From Gemmatimonadales bacterium (GTDB lineage: Bacteria; Gemmatimonadota; Glassbacteria; GWA2-58-10): a stretch of DNA of 64,000 bases. Both the position numbers and the translations under genes were made by a program. The notes below the pieces were generated by a model that was given only the letters and a program-made list of their open reading frames with translations, was not told the DNA's origin and did no database searches. Location of the stretch: assembly GCA_024278175.1 (NCBI GenBank), contig JAJRTS010000029.1:1-64000 (forward strand), read 5' to 3'. Positions 34,129 through 42,483 of the stretch are shown in pieces; position 1 is the first letter of the stretch, and the number at the start of each line of letters is the position of its first letter.

Positions 34129-36240
34129 TCAGTTTATGATCAACCGCACGGCCATCGCACCGAAAATGCCCAACGCCAGCAGGATACCCGTGCCGAAAGC
34201 CAGGAAGCCGAACGTCTTGGCGATCGGCCGCCAACTGTCCCACTCATCCCCGCTGCGAATTGTTTCCAGCTGGCCGCTGTCGGAGAGGCGGTCGTACCAC
34301 TTGCCGCGCTCCTCAATCAACTCGGCCTTGCTCATTTTACCACTGAAGACCACCGTGTCCATCGGGAACTTCTCGATTCTGAAATGGACGTTGAAGAAGT
34401 GGAAAGTGAAGATGAATCCGGCCGCCAGCAGGGCCTCGTCGCTGTGGATAATCAGCGCCACGTTTATCACCCAGCCCGGCAGGAACGTGGTGAAAAATAT
34501 CGGGAACCACATGATCAGTCCCGACCCGCCGATAATCACCACGCCCCAGAACACGGCGAAGTAGTCGAATTTTTCCCAGTAAGTCCAGCGCTCGAAACGC
34601 GGTTTTTCTCCCTTTCCGAAGAACCACAACTGGTGGTTCCAGAAATCGCGCACATCGCGCCAGTGGGGGATCAGCGAATCGGGGCGGAACATATAGCCCA
34701 GCAGGGCTTTGAACGTGAACCTGCCTGTTTGCGGATCCTTGATCGTCTTGAGCTGCGGAATGAACTTGCGCAGCAGGTTGATCACGTGGACCGCGAACAC
34801 CGCCACCAGGATCACCGCGGCGGTGCGGTGAAGGTAGTTGGCGATCTCCACGCCGCCCAGGACACCCATCAGCGTGCCCGCCCAGTGTGCGTAGAAGAAT
34901 TTCAGCGGCAGGCCGGTAACCGCCAGGGTAATAAAACTGATGATCAGCAGTACGTGCAGCATCCGCTGAATCGGGGTAAAGCGGGTGTAGGCCAGTTCGT
35001 CCCTGAGCACATTGGTTTTAGCCTGGCGGAACGACTTGCTGTCGCGAAGGAACAGGGCCACCGAGCGCACCAGCCAGAGCAGGGTATGCAGGCCGAAAAA
35101 GAGGAACACGCTCACCAGCAGGATCGTCATGCACCAGAATGCATAGAAGAGCTGCGGATAATTCTTGCGGTCCATGTGGTTGGCGTGGGTGATATAGCTG
35201 GCGAACCCCTTGTTGGCCCCCTCGTGGCATTTAGCGCAGGTTTTCACCTTGTTGGCGGGGTTGATCGGCGATGACGGGTCCTCGGTGCGCGTTATGTCGT
35301 GGTAGCCGTGGCAGTCGTAGCAGGCGGCCACTTTGGTGGCGCCCAGGGCCATCGCCTTGCCGTGGAATGTTTCCCGGTAGCGCTCCAGTTGCTGTTCGTG
35401 GCAGTGGCCGCAGCGCTCGTCGGAGTACTGCTTGTAGGTGGTTCCCTCGGGCGAGATAATCCGGTGGCTCTCGTGGCAGTCCGTGCAGACCGGCCCCCGT
35501 TGGTCGCCTTCGGCCACCAGTTGGCCGTGGATGCTGCTGCGATATGTTCCCTCCACCTTCGTGTGGCACACACCGCAGGTTTTGTAGACATTGCGCCGGT
35601 TCACGGGCGAGGCCGGGTTGGAGCTTTGCTGGATGTCGTGGGAACCGTGGCAGTCGTTGCAACTCGGAGCCACAATCAGGCCGTCACGAAGCAGGCCCTT
35701 GGCATGCACACTTTCGTAGAAACGGGGCAGGGCGTCGGGATCGCCCATCTGGCGTTTGTCCTGCATTTTCTTGTTCTGGTGGCACTTGGCGCAGGTGTAC
35801 ATCAGGTTGAACTTGTTGACCGTGCTGTTGGGGTCCGTGGCGGGCAGGATATTGTGCTTGCCGTGGCAGGATGCGCAGTTCGGCACGTCGGTATCGCCCA
35901 TGCCCAATAGCTGTCCGTGGATACTGGTCGCGTACACCTCGCTCTCATCCGCGTGGCAGAGCGAGCAGTCCACCGGTTCAACGGGCACGTCGTGGGCGCC
36001 AGTTTCCTCGGTGTCCACCAGGTCCGTGTGGCAGTCCGTGCAGCCTAATTCTCCGTGGATCGAGCCGGAGTACTGCTTGTGGTCCACGTAGATGGATACT
36101 TCCTCGCCTTTTGCGTTGGTGGTGGTCAGCCCTTGCTCGCCGTGACAGGTCAGGCAGACGTTCTCTTCCTGGGCCAGCCCCGTGGCGGCAAACGCCATGA
36201 TTGCGGCGGCGACCAGTATTGTGTTGAATGCTCTCATCAT
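34129..36240 (-). CDS. 11-haem cytochrome c fused to cytochrome b
   Basis: A 703-residue fusion. A signal peptide (ending GLAQ) leads to a periplasmic domain of about 340 residues with 11 CXXCH motifs (first CLTCHG, last CAKCHEG). Residues about 350-700 form a b-type membrane domain with helices containing LLWLV, RMLHVLLIISFITLAVTGLPL, NYLHRTAAVILVAVFAVHVINLL and IIHSDEALLAAGFIFTFHFFNVHF; histidines there are likely haem b ligands. This layout resembles CbcL of Geobacter, an inner-membrane quinol oxidase for extracellular electron transfer, but with more haems. GGGAG lies just before the ATG. It is the promoter-proximal gene of the leftward pair. Confidence 0.88.
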   Translation of the reverse strand: MMRAFNTILVAAAIMAFAATGLAQEENVCLTCHGEQGLTTTNAKGEEVSIYVDHKQYSGSIHGELGCTDCHTDLVDTEETGAHDVPVEPVDCSLCHADESEVYATSIHGQLLGMGDTDVPNCASCHGKHNILPATDPNSTVNKFNLMYTCAKCHQNKKMQDKRQMGDPDALPRFYESVHAKGLLRDGLIVAPSCNDCHGSHDIQQSSNPASPVNRRNVYKTCGVCHTKVEGTYRSSIHGQLVAEGDQRGPVCTDCHESHRIISPEGTTYKQYSDERCGHCHEQQLERYRETFHGKAMALGATKVAACYDCHGYHDITRTEDPSSPINPANKVKTCAKCHEGANKGFASYITHANHMDRKNYPQLFYAFWCMTILLVSVFLFFGLHTLLWLVRSVALFLRDSKSFRQAKTNVLRDELAYTRFTPIQRMLHVLLIISFITLAVTGLPLKFFYAHWAGTLMGVLGGVEIANYLHRTAAVILVAVFAVHVINLLRKFIPQLKTIKDPQTGRFTFKALLGYMFRPDSLIPHWRDVRDFWNHQLWFFGKGEKPRFERWTYWEKFDYFAVFWGVVIIGGSGLIMWFPIFFTTFLPGWVINVALIIHSDEALLAAGFIFTFHFFNVHFRIEKFPMDTVVFSGKMSKAELIEERGKWYDRLSDSGQLETIRSGDEWDSWRPIAKTFGFLAFGTGILLALGIFGAMAVRLIIN

Positions 36241-37174
36241 GAGTCTCCCAGTTTGCTGCCTGCCCGGATGAATCAGTCAAGATTCCAGCCGGGAGAATCG
36301 ATGCGGGGAATCTCCCTCGCCCCCCCCTTTTTTCAAAGTGGGAACGTAACATGCCCCTTGGCGGAAAAGCCGGTTCTCTCCCCTTGCGCAAAAGATGGGA
36401 AGGAATGACAGTAATTCCGCGAGTGATTATGATCCCTGGCTGTATTAGGGTGCCACGAACTGCAAAACGGTAGGTAAATATAATACTTCATAATTGAAAC
36501 ACCAGTCTCATTCTGTACTGCGGAGTTTTTAGCGGAAAACTGTTTTCAACGCTCCGAAGCAGCGGAATTAAAATTGGATTAACGAAGTGAAAACGCGCAT
36601 AATATATTGTCCGTGTTACGGTTCACGAACATCTGCAGGCATTAATGCCGAACCAGTTGCCAGAAGCTGGCTGGGCGTATTATGTTTAAAATGATATAAA
36701 ATAGTCAAACTATTTCAGTGGGCAAGATTTTTCACTCAAGTTACTTGTAAACAGCATACTTCTGCCTTTCTTAAGGGGCGTTGGCAACGCCCCGGATGAA
36801 ATGTTTTGCTTGGTTGGCCGCCCGGGGGCAAGGCAAGCTGTTTCTTTTACTGATCTCGCTATTTATGTTATCCCAAACAGTTACATCTTTCCCGCCTGCT
36901 TTTGTAAAGGACAACGGGAAACGGTCCTTGGCAGCCCCACTGCACGTGCTTCCGTTATTCTTCAACATGCTGCTAAAAGAGTTACCCGGATTTTTTGCCT
37001 GCCGCCTGACGCGTGGCACGGGCGGCGACCGTGAAAGTTCGGGGGAGCGCAACCAGTTTGAAAAAATCCTGCCCTCGGCGGGAATATGCAGTCCCGGTCG
37101 GAAACTCAGGCCGGGAGGAAGTCCTGTAAGGATTGTGGATACCATTACAAGTATCGATTGAAGGAAGGTGGTTA
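36241..37174. other. Divergent intergenic region of the redox cluster
   Basis: 930 bases between divergent redox operons. It includes an AT-rich part (36420-36760), a partial repeat-like GTTTTCAACGCTCC near 36541, and repeat copy C at 36775. A plus-strand frame of 126 codons (36781-37161) lies on the repeat and has no supporting features, so it is not called. Regulatory sites are likely but no regulator-binding consensus is recognised. Confidence 0.55.
36775..36975. repeat. Dispersed palindrome-headed repeat, copy C
   Basis: It starts with the palindrome GGGGCGTTGGCAACGCCCC (36775-36793) and continues with GGATGAAATGTTTTGCTTGG, AAACAGTTACATCTTTCCC and CGGGAAACGGTCCTTGGCA. It ends TTCAACATGCTGC, matching copies A and B in block order. 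Confidence 0.6.
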
Positions 37175-37954
37175 ATGGAAACGCTCGGAATGCTGATTGA
37201 CTTTACCGAATGCATCGGGTGCGGAGAGTGCGTCAAGGCATGCCAGCAATTTAACAGCCTGCCGCCCAACCCCGATCCGGAGCACCTTTCGGACCGTAAT
37301 TACACGGTGGTGCTCAGGTACGAAGAGCAGTACTACCGCAAGTTGTGCATGCACTGCCAGGATCCCACCTGCGCCTCGGTCTGTCCTGTTGGTGCGTTTA
37401 CCAAGACCGAGCAAGGGCGGGTGCTCTACAATGCGGACAAGTGCATGGGCTGTCGCTATTGCATGATGGCCTGTCCGTTCGGCGTACCGCGCTATCAGTG
37501 GAGTAAAGCGATCCCGGTGATCAAGAAGTGTGTTTTCTGCATCCACGAGGTCAATGGCGGCAAAGAGACCGCCTGCTCGTGGGTCTGCCCGATGGGCGCT
37601 ACGCGGCTGGGCAGGCGTCATCACCTGCTGGATATAGCCTGGTCAAGGATCAGGCGCCATCCGGACCGGTACGTACCATATGTCTACGGCGAGAACGATG
37701 CTGGCGGGACTTCGGTGCTGCTGCTCTCCGGCGTACCGTTCGAGCAACTTGGTTACCGGATGGACCTGCCCCAGGGTCCGATGCCCCAGTTGACATGGCA
37801 GGTGCTGAGCAAAATCCCCAGTATCGTGCTGACCGGTGGCGTGTTGCTGGGAGGCCTGAGCTGGATTATCAATCGCAGGATTCAGATTGAGACGGGAGAC
37901 TTGAAGGAAAACGAACTGGCGGGCGACAAGGAAAAGGAGGTCGGCGATGAGTAG
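37175..37954 (+). CDS. HybA/DsrO-like ferredoxin with C-terminal anchor
   Basis: A 259-residue iron-sulfur subunit with four Cys clusters (ECIGCGECVKAC, CMHCQDPTCASVC, CMGCRYCMMAC, CVFC...CSWVC), enough for four [4Fe-4S] clusters. It ends with one membrane helix (IPSIVLTGGVLLGGLSWII). Related HybA, HmcB and DsrO subunits usually carry a Tat signal; this one has none, so the clusters may face the cytoplasm. ATG 37175 follows GAAGGAAGGTGG; an upstream in-frame codon at 37133 would add 14 poor residues. The gene overlaps the NrfD-like gene by 8 bases. Confidence 0.9.
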   Translation: METLGMLIDFTECIGCGECVKACQQFNSLPPNPDPEHLSDRNYTVVLRYEEQYYRKLCMHCQDPTCASVCPVGAFTKTEQGRVLYNADKCMGCRYCMMACPFGVPRYQWSKAIPVIKKCVFCIHEVNGGKETACSWVCPMGATRLGRRHHLLDIAWSRIRRHPDRYVPYVYGENDAGGTSVLLLSGVPFEQLGYRMDLPQGPMPQLTWQVLSKIPSIVLTGGVLLGGLSWIINRRIQIETGDLKENELAGDKEKEVGDE

Positions 37955-39101
37955 CGCGAGCGGCGGTTTGAGTTTCGACAGGCCCCGCCTGTGGATGCCG
38001 GTCGGGATGGTTATTTTCCTGCTGGGGCTCGTGCTTACCTTCCAGCGTTTTTATTTCGGGCTGGGCGCGGTCACCAACCTGACCGACCGGCAGCCTTGGG
38101 GGTTGTGGGTCGGTTTCGACGTGCTCTGCGGCGTGGCGCTGGCGGCCGGCGGTTTCGTCCTGACCGGTATTGTTCACCTGCTCAATTTCGAGCGCTACAA
38201 GAGCGTGCTGCGACCCACGGTACTCAGCGCGTTTCTGGGCTACATCCTGGTCAGCGTGGGTCTGCTTTACGACCTGGGCAAGCCGTGGAACATTTGGCAT
38301 GCGATGATCATGTGGAACCCCCACTCGGTGATGTTCGAGGTGGCGTGGTGCGTGATGTTGTATTCCACCGTGCTGGCTCTGGAATTCAGCCCGATCGTGC
38401 TGGAGAAACTGGGACAGGACAAGGCCCTGCGAGTAATGCGGGCGTTCACTCTGCCGCTGGTGATTGCCGGGATCCTGCTCTCCACACTGCACCAGAGCAG
38501 CCTGGGCACCGTGTTCCTGATTGTCCCGGGAAAGCTGCACCCGTTCTGGTACACTAATCTGCTGCCGATACACTTTTTCCTCAGCGCGGTCAGCGTGGGG
38601 TTCGCAATGGTCATCCTGGAGAGTTTCGTCAGCGGCTGGTTGTTCAGGAAGAGCCTGGAAACGCGGGTGATAGCGGATCTGGGGCAGTTCATGGTGGTGG
38701 CGCTGATGCTGTATCTGATCGTGCGCCTACAGGACCTGAACTTCAAGGTGGGACTGTTGAATATTTTCGACGGTTCGATCGAAAGTTGGTTTCTGGTCTC
38801 CGAACTGTCCCTGTTCCTGCTGCCGCTGCTACTGGTGTTTCTTTTCCGTAACAGGATGAAAGCCGGTGTGCTGGCTATATCGGCCGCCTCCACGATGGGA
38901 GCGGTGGTGCTCAACAGACTCAACGTCGGGATCGTGGGCATGGCCCGCAGCGGCGGATTCAGCTACTTCCCGTCATGGCGAGAATTTGCCCTGTCGCTGT
39001 TTTTGGTCACCGGCGGTGTGACAGTATTTATTCTTTGTGTAAAATACCTGCCGATTTTCCCTGAATCAGGGCAGGAAGCGATTTCCGAAAAAGTCGAATA
39101 G
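37947..39101 (+). CDS. NrfD/HybB-like membrane quinone-interacting subunit
   Basis: A 384-residue protein with about ten transmembrane helices. The N-terminal region FDRPRLWMPVGMVIFLLGLVLTFQRFYFGLG, then PWGLWVGFDVLCGVALAAGGFVLTGIVHLL, LYDLGKPWNIWHAMIMWNPHSVMFEVAWCVMLYSTVL and STLHQSSLGTVFLIVPGKLHPFWYTNLLPIHFFLSAV (read in parts) match the HybB/HmcC/NrfD family. These subunits exchange electrons with the quinone pool and need an iron-sulfur partner, here the preceding gene. AAAAGGAGG lies before the ATG within the overlap. Confidence 0.93.
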   Translation: MSSASGGLSFDRPRLWMPVGMVIFLLGLVLTFQRFYFGLGAVTNLTDRQPWGLWVGFDVLCGVALAAGGFVLTGIVHLLNFERYKSVLRPTVLSAFLGYILVSVGLLYDLGKPWNIWHAMIMWNPHSVMFEVAWCVMLYSTVLALEFSPIVLEKLGQDKALRVMRAFTLPLVIAGILLSTLHQSSLGTVFLIVPGKLHPFWYTNLLPIHFFLSAVSVGFAMVILESFVSGWLFRKSLETRVIADLGQFMVVALMLYLIVRLQDLNFKVGLLNIFDGSIESWFLVSELSLFLLPLLLVFLFRNRMKAGVLAISAASTMGAVVLNRLNVGIVGMARSGGFSYFPSWREFALSLFLVTGGVTVFILCVKYLPIFPESGQEAISEKVE

Positions 39102-39135
39102 TCAACCAGGTTCTGAAGCAAGGAGGTATCCGGCG

Positions 39136-39504
39136 ATGAAGATGAAACTGCTCGTAGTAGCGATGGTGTTGCTTACGGTAGTAAATATAGTGATTATACG
39201 GGCCAACATGAGCCTGGGCTACGATCTTGAGGCCAAGAGCAAGCAACCGCCTGAACTGCACGTATTTCAGACCCAGTATAACGAAGGTACCCAGGTCGTG
39301 TTCAATCACCGGGAGCATACGGATGGATATGGGCTTGAGTGTATAGAATGCCACCATGTCGAAAGCTGCAGTCACTGCCATCAAAAAGAAATTATCCAGG
39401 TGGAATTGGTGGAAAGCAAGGTAGCCCTGCACAAAAACTGCCTGAATTGCCACATGGGGATGGACGTAGGGCCACAGGAATGTGACGAGTGCCACAAACG
39501 TTAG
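39136..39504 (+). CDS. Tetrahaem cytochrome c3-like protein
   Basis: A 122-residue protein with an N-terminal signal anchor (KLLVVAMVLLTVVNIVIIRANM) and four CXXCH motifs (CIECHH, CSHCHQ, CLNCHM, CDECHK). FNHREHTDGYGLECIECHH resembles class III cytochromes, and VALHKNCLNCHMGMDVGPQECDECH supports that. AAGGAGG precedes the ATG. As the third gene of the FeS/NrfD operon it is a natural periplasmic electron carrier between the membrane unit and the large cytochromes encoded divergently. Confidence 0.9.
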   Translation: MKMKLLVVAMVLLTVVNIVIIRANMSLGYDLEAKSKQPPELHVFQTQYNEGTQVVFNHREHTDGYGLECIECHHVESCSHCHQKEIIQVELVESKVALHKNCLNCHMGMDVGPQECDECHKR

Positions 39505-39536
39505 CTGTGGTACAATTAAAATTTACTTTGATCAAA

Positions 39537-39567
39537 GCGGGCCGGTACCGGACAAGTACCGGCCCGC
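39537..39567. terminator. Bidirectional terminator between convergent genes
   Basis: GCGGGCCGGTAC (39537-39548) pairs perfectly with GTACCGGCCCGC (39556-39567) around a seven-base loop, between the convergent cytochrome c3-like and PepSY-type genes. AT-rich flanks are present on both sides. Confidence 0.7.
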
Positions 39568-39575
39568 TTCCTGAA

Positions 39576-40163
39576 TTATTTCGTCAACATCAGATACAGA
39601 ACCATCGCCAGCGTAAATCCCACCCCCGTCGCCAGCATCGCCCAACTCACCCTGTCACGCTCGCGGGCGGTGGCCCAGATCCAGACTCCGCTGACAGCGA
39701 ACAGGATGCACCCGGCGCTGGCCAGATCGTACATCAGCCCCCAGAGCAGCCAGACAATATTGCCGCGGTAGCCGTGAATCCGGTGGTAGCCAATCATCGT
39801 GCGGCGGAAATCCAATTTGGCCGTTTCAATCTGAACGCTGCGCTTGTCCGCGTTCAGCACGGCTGTCAGGTTGGCGCCGGGACGGAAAAAACGGTAGCGC
39901 ACCCGGCCGTCATCGAGTTTTTGCGGCGGTTGGGGCTGGCCGCCCAGGCTGAAACGGTCCGCGATCCATGCGCCGGTTTCGTCCACGTCCAGCGCGGCGG
40001 GAATGCGCACCTGTTCCACCCTGGTGTTTTTGTCCGGGTCCTTGTCCGGAAACCAGTCGTGTTTGATCAATACGAGACCGGTGAAAAAATACATCAGGAC
40101 GAACGTGAGCAGGCCGAGGCCGGTGTAGAGGTGGATTTTCTGCATCAGTTTTTTCATCTCCAT
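39576..40163 (-). CDS. PepSY-associated TM protein
   Basis: A 195-residue membrane protein with an N-terminal helix (IHLYTGLGLLTFVLMYFFTGLVL), a soluble PepSY-like segment (RVRYRFFRPGANLTAVLNADKRSVQIETAK) and two C-terminal helices. This layout matches PepSY-TM proteins that accompany flavin/ferric reductases and cytochromes. Its ATG overlaps the upstream stop (TGATG), so it is translationally coupled with the next gene. It lies next to the cytochrome cluster, but a direct electron-transfer role is inference. Confidence 0.75.
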   Translation of the reverse strand: MEMKKLMQKIHLYTGLGLLTFVLMYFFTGLVLIKHDWFPDKDPDKNTRVEQVRIPAALDVDETGAWIADRFSLGGQPQPPQKLDDGRVRYRFFRPGANLTAVLNADKRSVQIETAKLDFRRTMIGYHRIHGYRGNIVWLLWGLMYDLASAGCILFAVSGVWIWATARERDRVSWAMLATGVGFTLAMVLYLMLTK

Positions 40164-40753
40164 CACCCCCGTATCCAGGCGAAAATCATCAGCAGCAAGC
40201 TGCCGCCGCTAACTCCGGCCAGCAATAGCCACCCGATAAGAGTCTCATTCCTGCTTCTGCTCCAGAAATAAACACCGCTGCCGCCGGCGAAGAGCACGAA
40301 CAGCACGGAGATATAGGTATAATAGCTCCAGAACTTCGTAAACGGTTTGCCGGGCACAGATCCCAGCGCGTGCAGGCTGTTGAGAACCACAAGCGGTCCC
40401 TGGCGCGCTTCCTCCACGCTGGCGTGGGTGCGTGCGGGGTTGACTCGAACCTTGTACCGTTTGGCCGGGCGGTCGACCTGGAACCGGAAGCTGTTGTCAT
40501 CGCCACGCTTATAGAGCCACCACGGAATCCAGCCATCGAGATCGAGCGCCAGGCGTACGCGCTCTGCCAGCGCACCGTCGTCGGTCGTATCGGCAACGGC
40601 GTCGAGTTGCCGCTCCCAGCTTACCGTGTATTCGCCGGCGTCGATAAAGCTGAAATCGTGGCTGAAGTGCAGGCTGCTGAAGCCGAAGATAATCATGTAG
40701 GGAGCACAGAGCAGCCCCAGCCAGATATGGATTTTCGAGAGAGTTTTTCTCAT
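40163..40753 (-). CDS. PepSY-associated TM protein, first of pair
   Basis: A 196-residue protein with the same build as its partner: N-terminal helix (KIHIWLGLLCAPYMIIFGFSSLHF), a soluble part with SFRFQVDRPAKRYKVRVNPARTHASVE, then HALGSVPGKPFTKFWSYYTYISVLFVLFAGGSGVYFW and a last helix. ATG 40753 is preferred over an in-frame codon 33 bases upstream because GGAG stands close and the helix then begins normally. The two probably form a heterodimer, each supplying half of a larger PepSY-TM unit. Confidence 0.75.
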   Translation of the reverse strand: MRKTLSKIHIWLGLLCAPYMIIFGFSSLHFSHDFSFIDAGEYTVSWERQLDAVADTTDDGALAERVRLALDLDGWIPWWLYKRGDDNSFRFQVDRPAKRYKVRVNPARTHASVEEARQGPLVVLNSLHALGSVPGKPFTKFWSYYTYISVLFVLFAGGSGVYFWSRSRNETLIGWLLLAGVSGGSLLLMIFAWIRG

Positions 40754-40778
40754 GCACGCTCCGGGGTTTAAGTGACCA

Positions 40779-42413
40779 TCAATCAATTCTGGTAATTAAC
40801 GCAGCCAGGTCCTCGGTAAATTCCCGCGATTCGAACACCAGGGCGTTACCCCTGCTCTGGATTGTTTCGGTATGGACCCATTCGCCGGAGGATGGGTCGT
40901 ACCAGCGCACCTCGAACGTGCCGGGCCAGCTCCAGAGGTAAATGCCGCTACGGGTGGCGCTGTCGTAGGTAGCGTAATGGTGAAGGTACAGTACGCTGGT
41001 GTTGCCGTTTGACAGAGCGTAACGCGCCACGCCATCGCCCTGGTTGTAGCCGCTCATCGCGGGTCTCATGTCCGCGGGAAGGTCTTTAGTGAAGGTATGG
41101 AAGTTACGGAAGTAGCTCCGTGCCTCCCGGCCCAGGTACGCATTCGCGTTGCCGGCGTCCGTGCGGGGCAGCGTGACTATTCCGCCCATGCTCCAGAACG
41201 TTACTGCGCTCTCGTGCATGAAAGAGATCCAGACAGCCACACGCCACTTGTCCGGGTCGCGGTTGGAAAGCGTGCCCTTGTTGCCGAACTCGGTAAACAG
41301 GACGGGTTTGCCCCAGCTTTTAAGGCGGGCGAACTGGCGTCCCAGAATAAAACCCGTTTCGTTGGCCGGGACCCGGACGTAAAGGTGTGGCGTAACCAGA
41401 TCGCACCACCCGGCGTAGGGGCGTTCATAGTTGGTGGTCATCAGGTGAGCGTAAGGATCGCGCTCACGCACGAAACCGGCAACCTCTTCCAGCCACTCGT
41501 CGGGTGTGTAAACGTCCTCGTTGAAAAACTCCCAGATATCCGTATAAACGGCGTAACGGGCAATAATGTAGCGCAGGTAGTGTTTTATCGCGGCCATCGA
41601 CTCCCGGTTGGAGCGGTCTTTCCAGCCCTCCATGGTCCTGTTGGTGCCGAATACGGTGGAGTCCTCCGCCCAGAGGCTCATGTCCTGGAACGGGATCAGG
41701 ATCGTGGCGAACCCGCGCTGGCCCAGCAGACGGTATGTTTCGTCCAGCAGAGTGCAGGCCTCGAGATTGTAGCGGTAGAGGCCCAGCGAGTCAGTCATGA
41801 TCTCGCGGGCGCAGCCCTTGCGCGTGCCCGTGCCCAACTGGATCCGGAACAGGTTGGCCGCTCCCTGCATCTCGTCCAGGTACCGGTCCATCGGCAGGGT
41901 GCGCCAGGGTCCCTCTGCCCGCAGCGGCCCGTCCAGGCCGGCCCCGGCCGCGCCGCAGGGCTGGATGCCCACGGCGTAGAACGGGCTGCCGTCCTCGAAA
42001 GCCAGCCTGTACGGGTTATCCTGGTTGACCTGAAGAAACCCGCGGGAGCGCAACGGGTCCTCGCCATCGCACCGGATTCCCACCCGGTTGTAGGCCACTG
42101 TCCGGCAATCGCGCTTCAGGCGCAGCTCGGCTGTCCAGAGACCCTCGGCATCCGGAGAGAAACGGAAACGCCAGGTGGAGTCGCCGTCGTAGAACCCGTC
42201 CACATGGGAGCGGCGGCCCGAGCCGGGATGGCTGAACGTGGCGGTGGCCTCGATATCGGCAAAGGGATTGCTAAGCGGAGCCGAGTAGTGCAGCGCCAGT
42301 TCGGCCACCCCGTTGCGGCCCACGCCAAGCTCAACCGGCAGTGAGTCGAACCCGCAGGAAAGGGCCAGGCAGAGCGGGAGTATCAGCACCAAAAGCCGGG
42401 ACAGGCTGGTCAT
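40779..42413 (-). CDS. DUF5060 glycoside-hydrolase-like lipoprotein
   Basis: A 544-residue lipoprotein (lipobox LALSC, Cys about residue 20). Residues 25-110 form a DUF5060 beta-domain (ATFSHPGSGRRSHVDGFYDGDSTWRFRFSPDAEGLW). A GH5/GH-A clan-like TIM barrel follows with NLFRIQLG, WEFFNEDVYTPDEW (likely acid/base Glu after Asn) and KPVLFTEFGNKG (likely nucleophile Glu). A C-terminal beta-domain has WSWPGTFEVRWYDPSSGEWV. It is a probable outer-membrane-anchored glycosidase acting on plant or algal polysaccharides; substrate unknown. GAGG precedes the ATG. Confidence 0.85.
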   Translation of the reverse strand: MTSLSRLLVLILPLCLALSCGFDSLPVELGVGRNGVAELALHYSAPLSNPFADIEATATFSHPGSGRRSHVDGFYDGDSTWRFRFSPDAEGLWTAELRLKRDCRTVAYNRVGIRCDGEDPLRSRGFLQVNQDNPYRLAFEDGSPFYAVGIQPCGAAGAGLDGPLRAEGPWRTLPMDRYLDEMQGAANLFRIQLGTGTRKGCAREIMTDSLGLYRYNLEACTLLDETYRLLGQRGFATILIPFQDMSLWAEDSTVFGTNRTMEGWKDRSNRESMAAIKHYLRYIIARYAVYTDIWEFFNEDVYTPDEWLEEVAGFVRERDPYAHLMTTNYERPYAGWCDLVTPHLYVRVPANETGFILGRQFARLKSWGKPVLFTEFGNKGTLSNRDPDKWRVAVWISFMHESAVTFWSMGGIVTLPRTDAGNANAYLGREARSYFRNFHTFTKDLPADMRPAMSGYNQGDGVARYALSNGNTSVLYLHHYATYDSATRSGIYLWSWPGTFEVRWYDPSSGEWVHTETIQSRGNALVFESREFTEDLAALITRID

Positions 42414-42483
42414 GATGGACCTCGCGGGCAGAGTGGGGGGGCAGTGTATGTTAACCGGGTGAGTCCTGTTTTGTCGCTGAATC

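Noticed and set aside
36781-37161. 126-codon plus-strand frame between the redox operons
   Set aside because: It lies on repeat copy C and has no family features; the real gene starts at 37175.
37133-37174. Upstream in-frame start for the ferredoxin gene
   Set aside because: The extension WIPLQVSIEGRW is not a signal peptide and the GAAGGAAGG signal points to the ATG at 37175.
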